Of a stretch of DNA of 64,000 nt, positions 24,187-36,439 are shown piece after piece. Source of the stretch: Raphanus sativus (lineage: Eukaryota > Streptophyta > Magnoliopsida > Brassicales > Brassicaceae). The translations under genes and the position numbers were made by a program. Where the stretch lies: the NCBI RefSeq assembly GCF_000801105.2, contig NC_079514.1:12338001-12402000 (forward strand), written 5' to 3'. The notes beneath the pieces were generated by a model. It searched no databases and was not told where the DNA came from. It saw only the letters and a program-made list of their open reading frames with translations. The stretch's first letter is position 1; the number at the start of each line of letters is the position of its first letter.

Positions 24187-25710
24187 ATGGGAGAGTTCGA
24201 GGTAGATGGAGAAGAGAAGCTGATTGTTGCCGCAGAGTATCTCGTGAAGGAGCTTAGATCCGGCAAGAGCCTCACCACAAATTAACGCTAACAAGGCATT
24301 AGGGAGTCTCTTGTCAGAGCTGTCTCGCGTAATGGTGATAATCTCCGAAGGAAGATATGAGACTGAGCAGAGGCTTAACCTCGTCTGCGAGAAGATCACG
24401 ACTCGGGAAGTCGACGAAACCATGATCTGGGACTTGGGTTCAGATGCCGCAGGCGACGAGTTTTTAAACGCTGTGAATGAGTTGAGAGTTTTGATTGATC
24501 GTTTAGAGGGAAACGAGGAAGTGGTGTCTCTGAGAAAAGCTCATGACGTGCTTCAAACGGCAATGGCAAGGCTTGAGGATTAGTTTAAGCATCTTCTTGT
24601 TGAGAACAGGTTACCTTTCGAACTTCTTGAACACGTTTCCTCCTTTCCGTCTAGTGAAGTAGGTTCAATGGTTTCTGCTTCCACTGAGGATTTGATTCTT
24701 AGCAATAGCAGGAGAAACTCAGGGGATAATATAGTGGTTGATTTGATTAGACCTGATGTTATATCAGATCTCAAGAACATCGCAGACGCTATGATTGCTT
24801 CAGGGTATGACCGCGAGTGTATCCAGGTGTGTACAACGGTTAGGAAAGAGGCTCTCGACGAGTTTCTCCACGACCACGAGGTCGAGAAGCTGAGTATTGA
24901 GGACGTTCTGAGGATGGACTGGGCTACGTTGAACACAAACATCAAGAAATGGGTTCTTGTTACGAGAAACATCGTGCAGATGTATCTCATCAGCGAGAAG
25001 TCTCTGCTTACTCAGATCTTCGGAGAGTCTTCTTCTCCAACGTGTTTTGTCGATACGGTGAAGGCTCCGGTGATGCGGTTGCTCAGCTTCGGAGAAGCTG
25101 TGTCTCTCGGTCCGCGGCAGCCTGAGAAGCTGCTCAGGATTCTCGAGATGTACGAGCTGTTCTTGAAGCCAACCTTCAGGTGAAATCGAAGCTGTGCAGA
25201 GACGTCTCTCTGAGACACATCTTTCTCCTCAACAACCTACACTACATGACCAGGAAAGTGCTCAACTCCGAGCTGAGACATATCTTTGGCGATAGATGGA
25301 ACAGAAAACACACGTGGAAGTTTCAGCAGCAAGCGACGGAGTACGAACGCGCCACCTGGCTCCATGTCCTGTCCTTCCTCAAAGAAGACGGTTCAGGTAC
25401 TTCAGGCTCTGGCTCTGGTTCGGGTTCAAGAAGCTTGCGTCCTAGGGAGCGGTTTCAAGGGTTCAACTCTGCGTTTGAGGAAGTGTACAAGGCGCAGACA
25501 GGGTGGTTGATATCGGACGAGAGGCTGAGAGAAGACGTTAGGACTAAGGCGTCGATGTGGGTGATTCAAGCGTACTGGACCTTTTACAGTAGACACAAGA
25601 ACGGTGTGAGTGAGAGGTATATTAAGTACAGCACTGATGATCTTGAGAAGCTCTTGTTGGATCTCTTTGCTGGTTCTCCTAAATCCTTGAGCAATTCTTA
25701 CAGAAGGTGA
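24187..25710 (+). pseudogene. EXO70 exocyst subunit, broken (EXO70E1 position)
   Basis: EXO70 proteins tether secretory vesicles to the plasma membrane as part of the exocyst. The reading frame starts MGEFEVDGEEKLIVAAEYLV and is recognisable to the C-terminal SNSYRR, but it is broken three times. A one-base change near 24281 puts TAA in frame at 24283-24285. A TAG at 24581-24583 interrupts RLED/FKHLLVENR. At about 25156 the frame jumps from LRILEMYE directly to AVLEANLQVKSK. The jump shifts the frame and removes on the order of 100 or more residues that lie between these landmarks in intact family members. What remains is about 500 codons against 600 or more. It lies between the AFP3-like and pBRP2-like genes, the place of EXO70E1 (At3g29400, recalled). 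Assembly error would be the alternative, but three independent lesions favour decay. Confidence 0.85.
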
Positions 25711-27011
25711 GTGAGTAACTGTCTACTAGTATAGGCATATATGTTTGTATTGAATTTATTTTGACCTTTGTAATCCTTATATTCATCATTTCATGAATAT
25801 GATGTTTAATGCAGTAAAAGTTTTGTTGTTGTTTAGTTTTAGAAGTGTTGTTAGTGAAGTGAAAGTTTGAGAAGTGTGTTTGTTGTTGTTGGTCGGTCAA
25901 GAAAATAAATAAAAGAGATAATGGAGTTTGGTGAGTTCTTGACTTGACCATGTCGCAGTTTGCAGAGGTCTCTGTGGTCAACTCCACGACGGTTCATGGA
26001 ATCACACCATACAAGTTGATCATATTTTAACCAATACATCGTTGTCAAAATGTAAATTTCAGTTTGAAAACTTTATTGCTTAGTTTAGAACTTTAAATTG
26101 GTCGGTTCAGATTCTTTTGTTTCCTTATAAAGCCAACTGTAATAATACTATTTCGAGATCTATGATAGGAACTTAGTCACATTTGGATAAGAGTTTGACC
26201 ATTTTGTATATAACAATAATATACAAGAATGCAAATTCTTTTCTATTCACAAGACGTTAATATTTTGGAAATAGTAAGCAATGACATCAAAGATTTGACA
26301 TTTCAATTCATCTCATTTTCTTATGTTATGTTCAATTCTCTGAAGCGATTTCTTTGATCTCCAGTCGTCTAAGTTCCAAGACATCTAGTGATCAAAATCG
26401 ACGGATCATCAAAAGCTTTCGTGGAGAAAACGCAGAAGCTTGAGAGTGACTTCTAAACTATCACAACTGATAAGGTCTTAAGGTTTCGGAACTACGGAAC
26501 TACATAAATGCGTTTACGCTATATATTATTGAGAAAATTTTAATTATACTACAAATTTGATATCATTTTTCGAATTTATAAAACAATGAATGACTATTTT
26601 CATAAGTACCTTAAATTTATGATAAAACAACACTACATACTTTTCTAAATATTTATAAAACATTTAAAAACTCAATTCCAACCCCTTAAAACTATACCCT
26701 AAACACCAATAACTAAAGTTTAAATCCAAATGTTAGTAAATTTTTGATTGAGGATATTTTGAAAAATGGTATTTAACTTGTGGTATTTTTGACAATCTTT
26801 ATTCTATGTTTTTAATAAAAAAATTCACATGCACACTTCTACATATTATACAAAGTTCTACATATAAATCAATTTACAAAAAAAATTCACTATTTTCTAG
26901 GCTTATTTTATTTTTACTTAATTTATTTTAATAGCATTTATCATTCATGTGTTATTTTGAACAAAAATGTCATTTAATTTTTACTACATTATCTTTATAT
27001 ATTTTATCAAC

Positions 27012-27052
<41 letters not shown>

Positions 27053-28890
27053 GTAAGAGTTGACACTCCGAGATTTTTGAGGTATTTGTGATCCAATATG
27101 TTTCTTCTGGATAATCAATTATCGTATTCGATTCGATTCCTAGCCATCCGGATATACAGTGTCCTGGATATCTAGAAAAATTAGATTTTTAATCGGTTTC
27201 GACCGATAAAATAAATAAATTAATTTAAAATAAATAATAAAATCTAAAATAAGAAAATTTTATTACAAAAATAAATAAATTATTTTTTTGAATACTAATA
27301 CCTAATTTAATAAATTTAGTAAATAAAAATATTGTAAAACTTATATAGAATATATTATTTATATAATATATATATATATGTATTATATATAAGCATATAT
27401 GATCAGATAGAATATCCGCTTTTAATAATATTAGTATTTTTGATTTGCTTCATTTTTACGTATATATTAGTATTTGCTTTTCTTCGTAGAATTAATCTAG
27501 ATTTTTTTTTCGAATCGAAAAAGATAACGAATCAAATCGAAATTTATAGATATTTTTTTCCAGCCCTACATAAAAGGGTAACAAAATGGATAAAAGTTAA
27601 TGGATCAACCCAAACCAATCCAAACCACGGATCTTAATGGATAGAGAAATTAGATACAAATGGATTTACCTCACCTTACCATATAGTATATTGGCCAGAA
27701 TAAATAGAGATCATGAAAAAGTAAAAACTAAATTGCGAGATAAATCAATCCTCCGGATACGAAAGAGCACACAATCAAAAACTAAAGCAAAGAACTAAGA
27801 AAGTGGGTCAAAGGAAGGATAATCACTAGAAGGTCATTGTCATCATGAAGCATGAAGACACATGCCTAAAGCACAGGAAGCACAACCATTAGCTAAGAAG
27901 TAGAAGTACCTTACAAACTAAAAAAGCACAAAACATCCATGCCAAAGAAGAACCACAAAGCTTTGGATAGAAGGGACTAAAATTCTAAAAAACTAATTCT
28001 GCACACATATACTGAGGAAAGCAGAGAAAGAAAGAAAAAACAGAGATAGAGAATATTGAAGCCACCGAAAAACTGTAGTTCAAACTCGAGACCAGAAATA
28101 ATTTTTCAAACCAATATATACGGAGGAAAATACTACACAAACATGAAGTGGTAAACCTGGCGAAAGGGAGAACCACAAAAGGTGGAGAACCCTAGCGGAG
28201 CAATCTTAAACGCGAGCAACAATGAAATCTGTAACGAGATTAAAGAATAAAGAAGGAAGAGCAGACGAGACAAAATCAACAAAGTGTGGAGCTGTACTCG
28301 AGATATGAAAGAGAGTATAGAAGTCAGATCACAAAAATATAGATCTTGAAAACCAAAACGACATGGACTATCGACAACAAGCCAACGACGAAAAAGACAA
28401 CATCAAAAACGACTTAACTCTAACTCAACCCAAGGAGATGCAGTCCCTAATATTGGTTGAAATCTTAAGGAGAAAAGGAACAGCCAACAATGACGATGAG
28501 AAACACCACACACAGAAAAGTAAACGGAATATATAAATGGTGGCGACCCTTGTCAATATATTAAGAGAATGCAAAAAAATATCGTAAAAATATTAAAAAT
28601 TGTTAAAAACAAAATACAATTTGGTGCTGAAACCTTTAATCTTATAATCAAAATATTCCTTGATGCAAAATTATTGAAATTTAATATGATTTACACTAGA
28701 TGTTAACTTCATCACTAACAAATACTATTATACAAATAATAACACATAATTAGAAAATAAACACATAATATATTAACATATCACCTATTACTACATTACA
28801 CAATAAAAATATCAAATAATATTTTTATCAAATAAAACGACCAAATAACTACATCATATAGAAATTATATCTAACAACAATGAAACAATT
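25711..28890. other. Long intergenic repeat region
   Basis: AT-rich, with a (TA)n microsatellite at about 27019-27046 and a second TA-rich patch near 27360. From about 27700 to 28560 composition becomes A- and GC-richer (many AAG, CAA and GAA triplets), as in the body of an unidentified repeat. That stretch has stops in all frames that I checked by eye. It ends in a Helitron-like 3' terminus at 28891. No gene is supported. Confidence 0.35.
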
Positions 28891-28917
28891 CCGCGCAAAG
28901 CGCGGACACGCTTTTAG
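28891..28917 (+). mobile_element. Helitron-like 3' terminus
   Basis: The palindrome CCGCGCAAAGCGCGG at 28891-28905 forms a GC stem of six pairs with an AAA loop in an otherwise AT-rich setting. ACACGCTTTTAG|T follows. Helitrons end in such a hairpin about ten bases before CTRR and insert before T. Here the end reads TTAG rather than CTAG, so it is probably mutated. The 5' TC end was not located. Confidence 0.55.
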
Positions 28918-29251
28918 TATTTTATATTTATGAACAAATCTATTTTATAGATGCATAATAAATAAAGAGATCTGTTTGCAAATAAATACCAATAAACAAT
29001 TATTATATATGTATTGTTTGGAATAGTGGCCATTAAAAATAGAGAACACTGAAAGAAAAAAGGAAATTATCTTCTCCTAACTGTAAACCTGTAAAAGCAT
29101 AAAAATCATCTTGGACAAAGAAATTTACGTACCTTTACTACTTTCTCCTATCAGTGCTCTATAAAAAAAAACCAAAGTCATCCTCAAAGTTACATCCAAC
29201 AACAACAGAATCATATACAAAGAAGAACCAAAAAAAAACTAAAATTTGAGA

Positions 29252-30408
29252 ATGGAGACTTGCTTTGAGTGCAAGAAACCTACTGAAACGGTGATTGACA
29301 AATGCACCGGCGATACAATTTGCACAGAGTGCAGCCTCGTCATTTCCCATCACTACATAGACGACAGCCAGGAATGGAGAACATTCGTCAACGACGATAA
29401 CAGTGACAGAGACCCTAATCGTGTCGGTGGTCCAACCAATCTTCTTCTCAAATCCGGAGGTATCGGCACCAGCATCGACAAAGGCAGAGGAAACACTTCC
29501 TCCGTCTCCAAGAACAACTTATACGAACTCTTCCGGGCACAGAATCACGTCAAGAACTCTGAAGACGAACTGATCGAGAAAGCGTGCAAAGAAATCAAAA
29601 GGATATCAGAAGATCTTGGTCTAATAAGCGGTGTCGAGTTTAGGGCTTGCGAGATCGTGTCGAAACTCGATGGTGGTGACAGCAGCAAGAGATTACGCAG
29701 AGAGAAACACATGAACGCTCTCTGTGCGGCAGCTGTTTCAACGGCTTGTCGTGAGCTGAAACTCTCGAGGACGTTGAAAGAGATCTCCGTGGTGGCTGGT
29801 GGTGTGGACTTGAAGGATATAAACAAAGCGAGTAGGACGATAAGGCGTCTTGTTGGTTCAGATCAAGACGAGGTGGATACTTCTACTGCTGCTTCTCAGG
29901 TGATTATCAAGACAGGAGAACTTGTTAGCCGGTTCTGTTCCAAACTCGACATAAGTGTAAGAGAGACAAAGGCTATTCGAGAAGCGGTTGAAAACGCTGA
30001 CAATTTCGATATCCGAAGAAACCCTAAGTCGATTCTTGCTGCTGTTATCCTCATGGTTTGTCAGCTATCACAGACCAAAGGGAGATCTATTCGAGGTGAT
30101 TAAAATAATTGTTTACTTCAAATAAAAATTGATTAATTAATTAGGTGACTTCCACTGCAAGGTAAAACAATCGATTTTGCATGTCTTTAGTTGTTATTGT
30201 TAAATATCTAACCTAACTCATTGTGTTGGTTTTTGTAGAAATTGCGGTGGCTGCTGAAGTGGCGGAGAATACCATCAAGAACGCCGTTAATGATATATAC
30301 CCTTACGCCTCGAAGATTATACCACCGTGGTATGCTTCTGAAGAGGACATCATCGAGAGGTTTGGAGGTACCATAGGTTCTTGGGATGCTGAAAAACATA
30401 CCGCATAG
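29252..30408 (+). CDS. PBRP2: Plant-specific TFIIB-related protein (pBRP2-like), 2 exons
   Basis: The exons are 29252-30095 and 30239-30408 (CGAG|GTGATT, TTTTGTAG|AA), giving 337 residues. The N-terminal zinc ribbon has CFEC and CTEC pairs (residues 4-28). A B-finger/linker-like segment follows with SQEWRTF and DPNRVGGP. Two cyclin-type repeats then cover about residues 95-185 and 200-300, with the TFIIB-like SVSKNNLYELFRAQN before them. TFIIB-family proteins bridge TBP and an RNA polymerase. Arabidopsis pBRP2 (At3g29380, recalled) acts in early endosperm growth. The C-terminal exon (IIPPWYASEEDIIERFGG) is intact. The ATG at 29252 is the first in frame that leads into the ribbon. The close family match makes the product secure; the exact symbol rests on gene order. 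Confidence 0.85.
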
Positions 30409-30939
30409 GCGAAACCTCTACTTGCGCAAGAAGTCTTTGGGATTTATGTTGAAGAACAAGGTTGTTAAACTATGTTCTAACTAATAAAATATGAGGGTAT
30501 CTTTTCTGCTTTATATATATCAAAATGTAATAAATCTATGTTGACATATATGGTTGAATAAAAAAAAAGATGTTGTAACGTCGTCGCGACCAAAAAAAAA
30601 AACGTCGTCCGGACCACTCACGTCAGTAAACTCTACGTCAGTAAACTCCCACGCTCTCTAGAATTAAAAAAATGTTAAAGCCTTAAAACAAACTAGATTC
30701 TGACCCGCCTTTTTTCAAAATGTTTTAAGGGCGAGTATTTTTCTGTTGTTTTTTCAATATAAAAGATTAATAATTCTTCGTTTTAATTATATAAACTGTG
30801 ACATGATCAAATTTTAATTATGCGGGTTTGTTATAGTGCGTACAGTATGACGAAATTTAAAATGCACCACAACTGTTTTATGTTTGTAAATAAGTTTTTT
30901 TTAATGCCATTTGTAAATAAGTTAAACAATAGTTTTATC
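30409..30939. other. 3' flank and spacer
   Basis: AT-rich. A short direct repeat (ACGTCAGTAAACTC, twice) lies at about 30620-30650. No gene is seen. Confidence 0.3.
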
Positions 30940-31417
30940 CAGTATTTTGAAATCCGACCCGGACCCGCGGTTGAACCGGAAAACCCGATGACCCAAAATA
31001 AATTCGGGTTGGGTTTTGTAAAAAACCCAAAATTTAAAAACCCGCAAAAACCCGCTCAAACCCACTAAAACCCAAAACTCGGTACCATTTGAACCATCGG
31101 TTGAACCAGTAGATAATTTTTTAGTTGTATATCAAATGAAAATAAAAATATAAAAGTTAAGCTAAGTATTCTAAATGTTTATTAAACATAAAATATATAC
31201 ATATCTAAACTATTATTTTATGTTTTAAAGATATTTAGAAAGTAGTAACTTTAATTTTATATATATATTTTTTTTATTAGCTAATATATTATTATATAAT
31301 AAAATCAATTCATTTATTAATCTGTGGTTCATCCGCGGTTTATCTTCAGTCAACTCAATGACCTAGTAACCCGGTAAATTGTCTGGTTCAGTGTTTAGGT
31401 CAGTTTTCAAAACATTG
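30940..31417. mobile_element. hAT-like MITE, CAGTATTTTGAAA end
   Basis: The left end CAGTATTTTGAAATCCGACC is the imperfect inverse of the right end, which reads CAATGTTTTGAAAACTGACC on the other strand. CCCG-rich subterminal repeats lie next to the left end and a weaker set (GGTAACCCGG-type) next to the right. The length is about 478 bp. The flanks share TTATC but not a clean 8-bp duplication, so the exact ends may be off by a few bases. It is non-coding. Confidence 0.55.
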
Positions 31418-32154
31418 TTATCCGAAATTTTTATTTGGGCTATTATATAATTTTAAAGATTTATAATTTATATAAAATATTGCTAAACATATAAACTGGC
31501 CAATAATATTTTTGATTAAATCTTATCCCGTGTAGTTACAAAATTTCAATCTTTAATATCAACTTATTAAAATTATTGCAGACTTTATTTTGTGGTATTG
31601 ATATTAAAAAGTTTATGGAATTTGAATTTGATTATATAAAAATATAACTCATTTAATTAGTTAGTAAGTCCATCTAAATGTTGAAATATGCCCATAAAAT
31701 CAAAAGACACTAATGCCATTAATGATTTTTTTTGTTTGTTCATATCATTAAGGATATTTTTGAAAAACTTTAAAACATTCATTAAGAGTATAAGTTGGGA
31801 ATGATTCTGATTTAATGGTATTGATGGTTTTTTATTGCAACGACCGTCTCGCCCGTGGAGCTTCACACATGCTCACTAGGCATGTGGGATTTAACATCTG
31901 ACCAAATATCGGTTTATTCTCACGATATCGTAAATTAATTTTTGATTGTTTATTCATTCTTCCATTATTTCATTTCAAACATATTTAGTTTTAAAGTTTT
32001 TTATGGATAAATGATAAATAATTGTATTTTAATGGCATAAGTAACTAAATTATTGTTTTTATAAATCATGAGGTTTAATATATAGTTATATACTATCACA
32101 TATCATAAACCAAAATGTTACAGTTTTCATTTAACGATGAATAGCAGCCTCCAA
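31418..32154. other. AT-rich spacer
   Basis: The 3' side of the expansin gene. No gene, RNA or clear repeat is recognised. Confidence 0.3.
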
Positions 32155-33495
32155 CTAAAAACTAAAATCATCTGAATAATGAAAGTTTGATTTTGCTTCA
32201 AAAGTTTGACCGAACCCCCAATTCTCGGATGCCACATCAACGAACGTCATGCTCATACCATCACTGGTATGGACCAAAAACGAGAGTCTTTGTCCCACCA
32301 AACGCACACTAGTATCCCAGTTTTGTCCCCAGTTCCTCTGCATAGGGATCCATTGACCATTATTCCCTCTAATAGTCACACTAGTTACATCTCCAGCACC
32401 TCCAACGTTATACACCAAAACCATGATGAAATAAGGATTCCCCTTGATCTCAAACCTCACGCCACCTGTCTTGTGACACTTCACTCGCCGGAACTTCACA
32501 GGAACTATCCCACCGCTGTACTCCGCGATGGAAAGGAACATTTTCATCGTTAGATCGAAGTGCTTGTTTGGAGGGTTGCACCAACGTGTATTAACCGGTG
32601 GGGAGTAATTGGGTGGGCAGAAATTAGTTGCTGTGACTGTGATTGAACCGGCATTTGGTTTGCACCATTTTGAGTTCGTACATACGAGCTCGAAACAAGC
32701 GCCGCATGTCTGGCCGTTGTTGAAGAGCGCCGTGCTTAGCGCGGTCGTCTGTAACCCATAACCTTCTTTGAATAGATCTCCGTAACCACATGCTCCTTCT
32801 GTCACACCAAATATCAGAAATGAAATGCATTAGATAGTTTTCATTAAAAACCCAATTGATTTACAAGATTCGATTATGAATGCAAATGATTGCATATTTT
32901 TTGTCAACAATGTATTAATAAATAGATAACCATCTATTCTACCATTTAGCAAAAGAAAAAACCATCTATTCTACCAAAAGAAAAAGATAAACATCTAATT
33001 TTCCATGAAAACTTTCATATATCACTATATATACACAAAGTTTATGCGTCATACTATTTTTCTATTTCGGATAAAGGTTAGAAACTAATTAATTAAGACA
33101 CAAATTGAAAATTTCGAAATATATATTATACACACATCCATATTTTAAAATCAAATTAAACGAGGATGTTTTTGTTTTTTTTAATCATAAATCTTATGTA
33201 ATCACTAATCAGGGGATGAATAGATCTAAACGTGTTTTAGGAGAAGAAGAATATGCTTAGACATGACATGTTACATTCGACATCGCATAAACAATTTACC
33301 AGTAGTACTAATTCAACACCTGTTTAATTTGAACACAAAAAGATATAAACTCATTGGAAACTATATAAAATACTAACGCATGGTATCTTTGCCGTTAATG
33401 TCGCCGTAAAACGTAGCGTGGGCGTCGTCCCACACAGCGTCAGCCACCGACACGAGAATCGCGAGTAACACCACAAAGGTCAATGCTAGTTTCAT
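32155..33495 (-). CDS. Alpha-expansin, 2 exons
   Basis: The exons are 33495-33378 and 32798-32155 (ATGC|GTTAGT, GTGACAG|AA), giving 253 residues. Residues 1-20 are a signal peptide (MKLALTFVVLLAILVSVADA), so the product goes to the cell wall, where expansins loosen cellulose-xyloglucan contacts. The first domain (six-stranded barrel) has WDDAHATFYG, GACGYGDLF, paired cysteines and the HFD motif (HFDLTMKMF). The second, grass-pollen-like carbohydrate-binding domain runs from about residue 155 with VKFRRVKC, GNPYF and NWGQNWD. Only one intron is present; many alpha-expansins have a second one in the region around HFDL, where this gene runs straight through. Its place between the TFIIB-like gene and the UGD relic matches an expansin locus near At3g29365 (recalled). 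It is intact. Confidence 0.85.
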
Positions 33496-33993
33496 GTTTT
33501 TGTTTGTTTGTTTTCTCCGACTTAATTTACAATTCTACTGAAAAAGAAGAATGGTTATTTATAAACGAATATGAAACGTTGGTCTTGAAAATTTAAGGGA
33601 AGTATGAGAATCCGCGCGCGATATATTGCCTTATTAGCCTTGGGATTGATTCCGTAATCTTAGTGTCCCATGCATTAGTTATCACATTAGGACGTTTTAC
33701 ATCCTTACTTAGTTCGAGATATTGGCTAGATAAGATACAAAAAACATATTTGCTAGATGTGGAAGTTGTTGACTTAAGCTTCAGTCATAAGTCAAGTCTA
33801 ATCTTACCTAATTAGGTAGATTAGGATTAGATAAAATATTTAGGATTTGTCTAAATAATGAGTATGAAATTATCTAGACATATATACAAAAATGTGAAAA
33901 CTGTGGTATAACTTCAAGATTTAAGTGGGCCCGATTATGTATTGGGCTTAAATGCTCTAAACTAGTGGCCTTAACAAGCCATTTTCATTATAA
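33496..33993. promoter_or_regulatory. Expansin upstream region
   Basis: Upstream DNA of the leftward expansin gene. A TATTTATA-like box sits near 33555-33562. Nothing else is recognisable up to the Helitron end at 33994. Confidence 0.3.
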
Positions 33994-35110
33994 TCAATAC
34001 TATTAAAATTGCAGTATGACCTGTTGATAAAAGGTTGTGTCCAACTTATAATTTAAATAATACATTCCTCTTTAATATAACTGCAAGAAAAATAAAATGT
34101 AACCACCACTTTATTTGCTAAATAATTAGCGGCCACCACCATAAAATGTAACCACCACTTTTTAAAATAAAAATATAAATAATAAGGAATAGTTAATAAT
34201 ATATAACGTCAGTTTTTTTATTTGTTACCTAATAATATGGATCATATAAAATCTATTTTCTGGAATATAAAATTAGATTTATAGTAACGTCAGTTTTTTT
34301 CTTTTGTAACTTCCATCCTAAATTCTCGGTACCAACACATATATCACAGATAATTTTTTTTTTTGAAAAAATATATTACCTACAGTTATATATATTAACA
34401 AATATTCCTTCTTTTTGGGTTTATATCAAACGTGGTTTGATCATAAGCTTTCTTATTTAATCATCACTCCATGGATGTAGGTGAAAGGGATTTTGAGTAT
34501 TGTATAATTTTAAATGGACATCTAATAATAACATCATATAAATAATTATATATGAAATCAAATCATGAAAATTTAATGAAAATATATAATTTTATCTATT
34601 TAATTGCTAAAAGTAATGTAACTATACTTTGTTATTTTTTTAGAAAAATTAACCACTTAGGAACAAAGTACAAAATTAATGTATGAAATGCCTATGGAAT
34701 AATTGTATAGTTATGAAACATTACAAATTCAATACATTTATCAAAATCTCTTACTAATATTTTTTAAAAATTATTATACACAAACATTAAATTAAATTTT
34801 ATAATTTATAAGTAATTTTCAGAAAAATGTAACATATTTACACAAAAAACAAAAAATAGAAACCAACATTATACCTGCACTTGAAGCATAGAGTAAGATC
34901 TAAAGACAAATACAGTAATAAAGAAACGGTCATATGTGTATATAATTATAAAGTAACGAGTGTATATCGACGAATCAACTTTTAAATTGCTATTATTTTA
35001 TAAAATAGATTTTGGTTAAGATTTAGACACAAATATGAAAATTAAATTTCTAAAAGAAAAAAATAAAACAAAAAATATACCCGCCCTTTAAAGGGCGGGT
35101 CAAAATCTAG
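33994..35110 (+). mobile_element. Complete non-autonomous Helitron, 1117 bp
   Basis: The 5' end TCAATACTATTAAAATTG follows an A at 33993, and the 3' end CTAG is followed by T at 35111. This is the A/T target rule of Helitrons. Eighteen bases before the end, a GC hairpin (CCCGCCCTTTAAAGGGCGGG, 35080-35099) stands in AT-rich DNA. There are no terminal inverted repeats and no target duplication. The interior has no Rep-helicase frame, so the element moved by help from another copy. Confidence 0.8.
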
Positions 35111-36093
35111 TATATATATAAAAGTCCTTTGTCAAAAAAAAAAAACTTCAAGATTTAAGAATTTTTTTTTGTTTTGAGTTATTTTCTATAACTAATAAAA
35201 AATATTCTTTACTAATCTAGGTAGCACAAAGCTTTGTCGGACGTCTGATTTCCGTTTCGAAGTTAAGCTTATGGAAGACTCGAAGCTTTAGAAATTAAGC
35301 TTGTAGAATCTTTCAGCTTATACAACAACTTTACGCTTCCTTTTTGTAATCAGGATTCCTTTTTAAAAAATTCAATGGTATAAATAAGTGAAAAATATAA
35401 AATATGTTTTTGTGTAATATAAAATAGAGAATAAAAATATATGAATATTAAAATTAATAGGACCCAAACTAATAGTACTATAAATTATCCACCAGTGTTC
35501 GTGTCAAAACAGTTGAAGCTATTGAAAAGATTCTGACTTATAAGACTATGTACAATGGTTATAATATCCATTTTATTTTCAACACTCTAACATTCAACGT
35601 TATCTTCTTTTTTTCCACCTAATTTATTTAGCATTCACTTTATTTTTAATTTCTACAATGGTATATTTTAAGAAATTCAATATCACACTCCAGTATTTTT
35701 AATTCATATATTATATTATACAATAAGTGAATTTGAATTATTGGATGGAAATAAAAATAAAAAATGTTAAGCTAACGATTTCTTCCAATTTAATTGCACC
35801 ATGTGGCGAAGCTGATCCACAAAAAAAAGTTCTAACCGTTGAATGTTTACAACTAAGGATCCGATTGGTTTAGGCTTTACAAGCTGTCACTTTTTGCTAA
35901 AGTCTATTTTTTACCAATCACTTTTTTAATTTTTAAAAATCCTCAAAGTCCTCCTAAAATTTCTCACAGCCCAAATTTTATTGTTTTCACTTGTTACGGT
36001 AGTTTTTTTTTTAAAGCCAACATTTTGTGGCTTTAAATTATTTTCACAATTTCTTTTTATATCTTAAAGCCTTAAAAGTTTTAAAAGTCTCAA
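35111..36093. other. Repeat-derived spacer
   Basis: AT-rich. Words at 35545-35575 (ACTATGTACAATGG) and near 35795-35805 (their rough inverse) suggest a MITE of about 270 bp. A second repeat-like block starts near 35860 (CCGATTGGTTTAGG) and runs almost to the UGD relic. Ends are uncertain. Confidence 0.3.
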
Positions 36094-36437
36094 GTTACAA
36101 AGGATCAGATCTAGAGGAATTTTTCGATGAACAATTTTGAATGGGACCATCCGCTTCATTTGCAGCCTATGAGACCAACGACTGTGAAGCAAGTGAGTGT
36201 GAGTGGGGACGCATATGAAGCAACCAAGTACGCACATTGTATATGTATCTTGACAGAGTGGGATGAGTTCAAGAACTTGGAGTACAAGAAGATCTTTGAT
36301 AACATGCATAAACCGGCTTTTTGTTCGATGGAAAAAACATCATGAATCTTGAGATGCTAACGGAGATTGGTTTTATTGTGTACTCTATTTGTAAACCATT
36401 AGACTCATGGCTCAAGGACATGCATGATGTATCCTAA
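36094..36437 (+). pseudogene. UDP-glucose 6-dehydrogenase, C-terminal relic
   Basis: UDP-glucose dehydrogenase oxidises UDP-glucose to UDP-glucuronate for wall polysaccharides. Only its last ~110 codons remain. The frame reads VTKDQI, a stop, then NFSMNNFEWDHPLHLQP, then KQVSVSGDAYEATKYAH and CICILTEWDEFKNLEY. A frameshift near 36322 comes after KPAF, and the rest reads MNLEMLTEIGFIVYSI and WLKDM before a stop at 36435. A complete enzyme is about 480 residues. The place between the expansin and AHP2 is that of At3g29360 (a UGD gene, recalled), so this is probably a relic of the ancestral gene rather than a random retrocopy. Confidence 0.8.
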
Positions 36438-36439
36438 AT

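Noticed and set aside
32206..32553. Plus-strand frame of 115 codons
   Set aside because: Antisense shadow of the expansin second exon.
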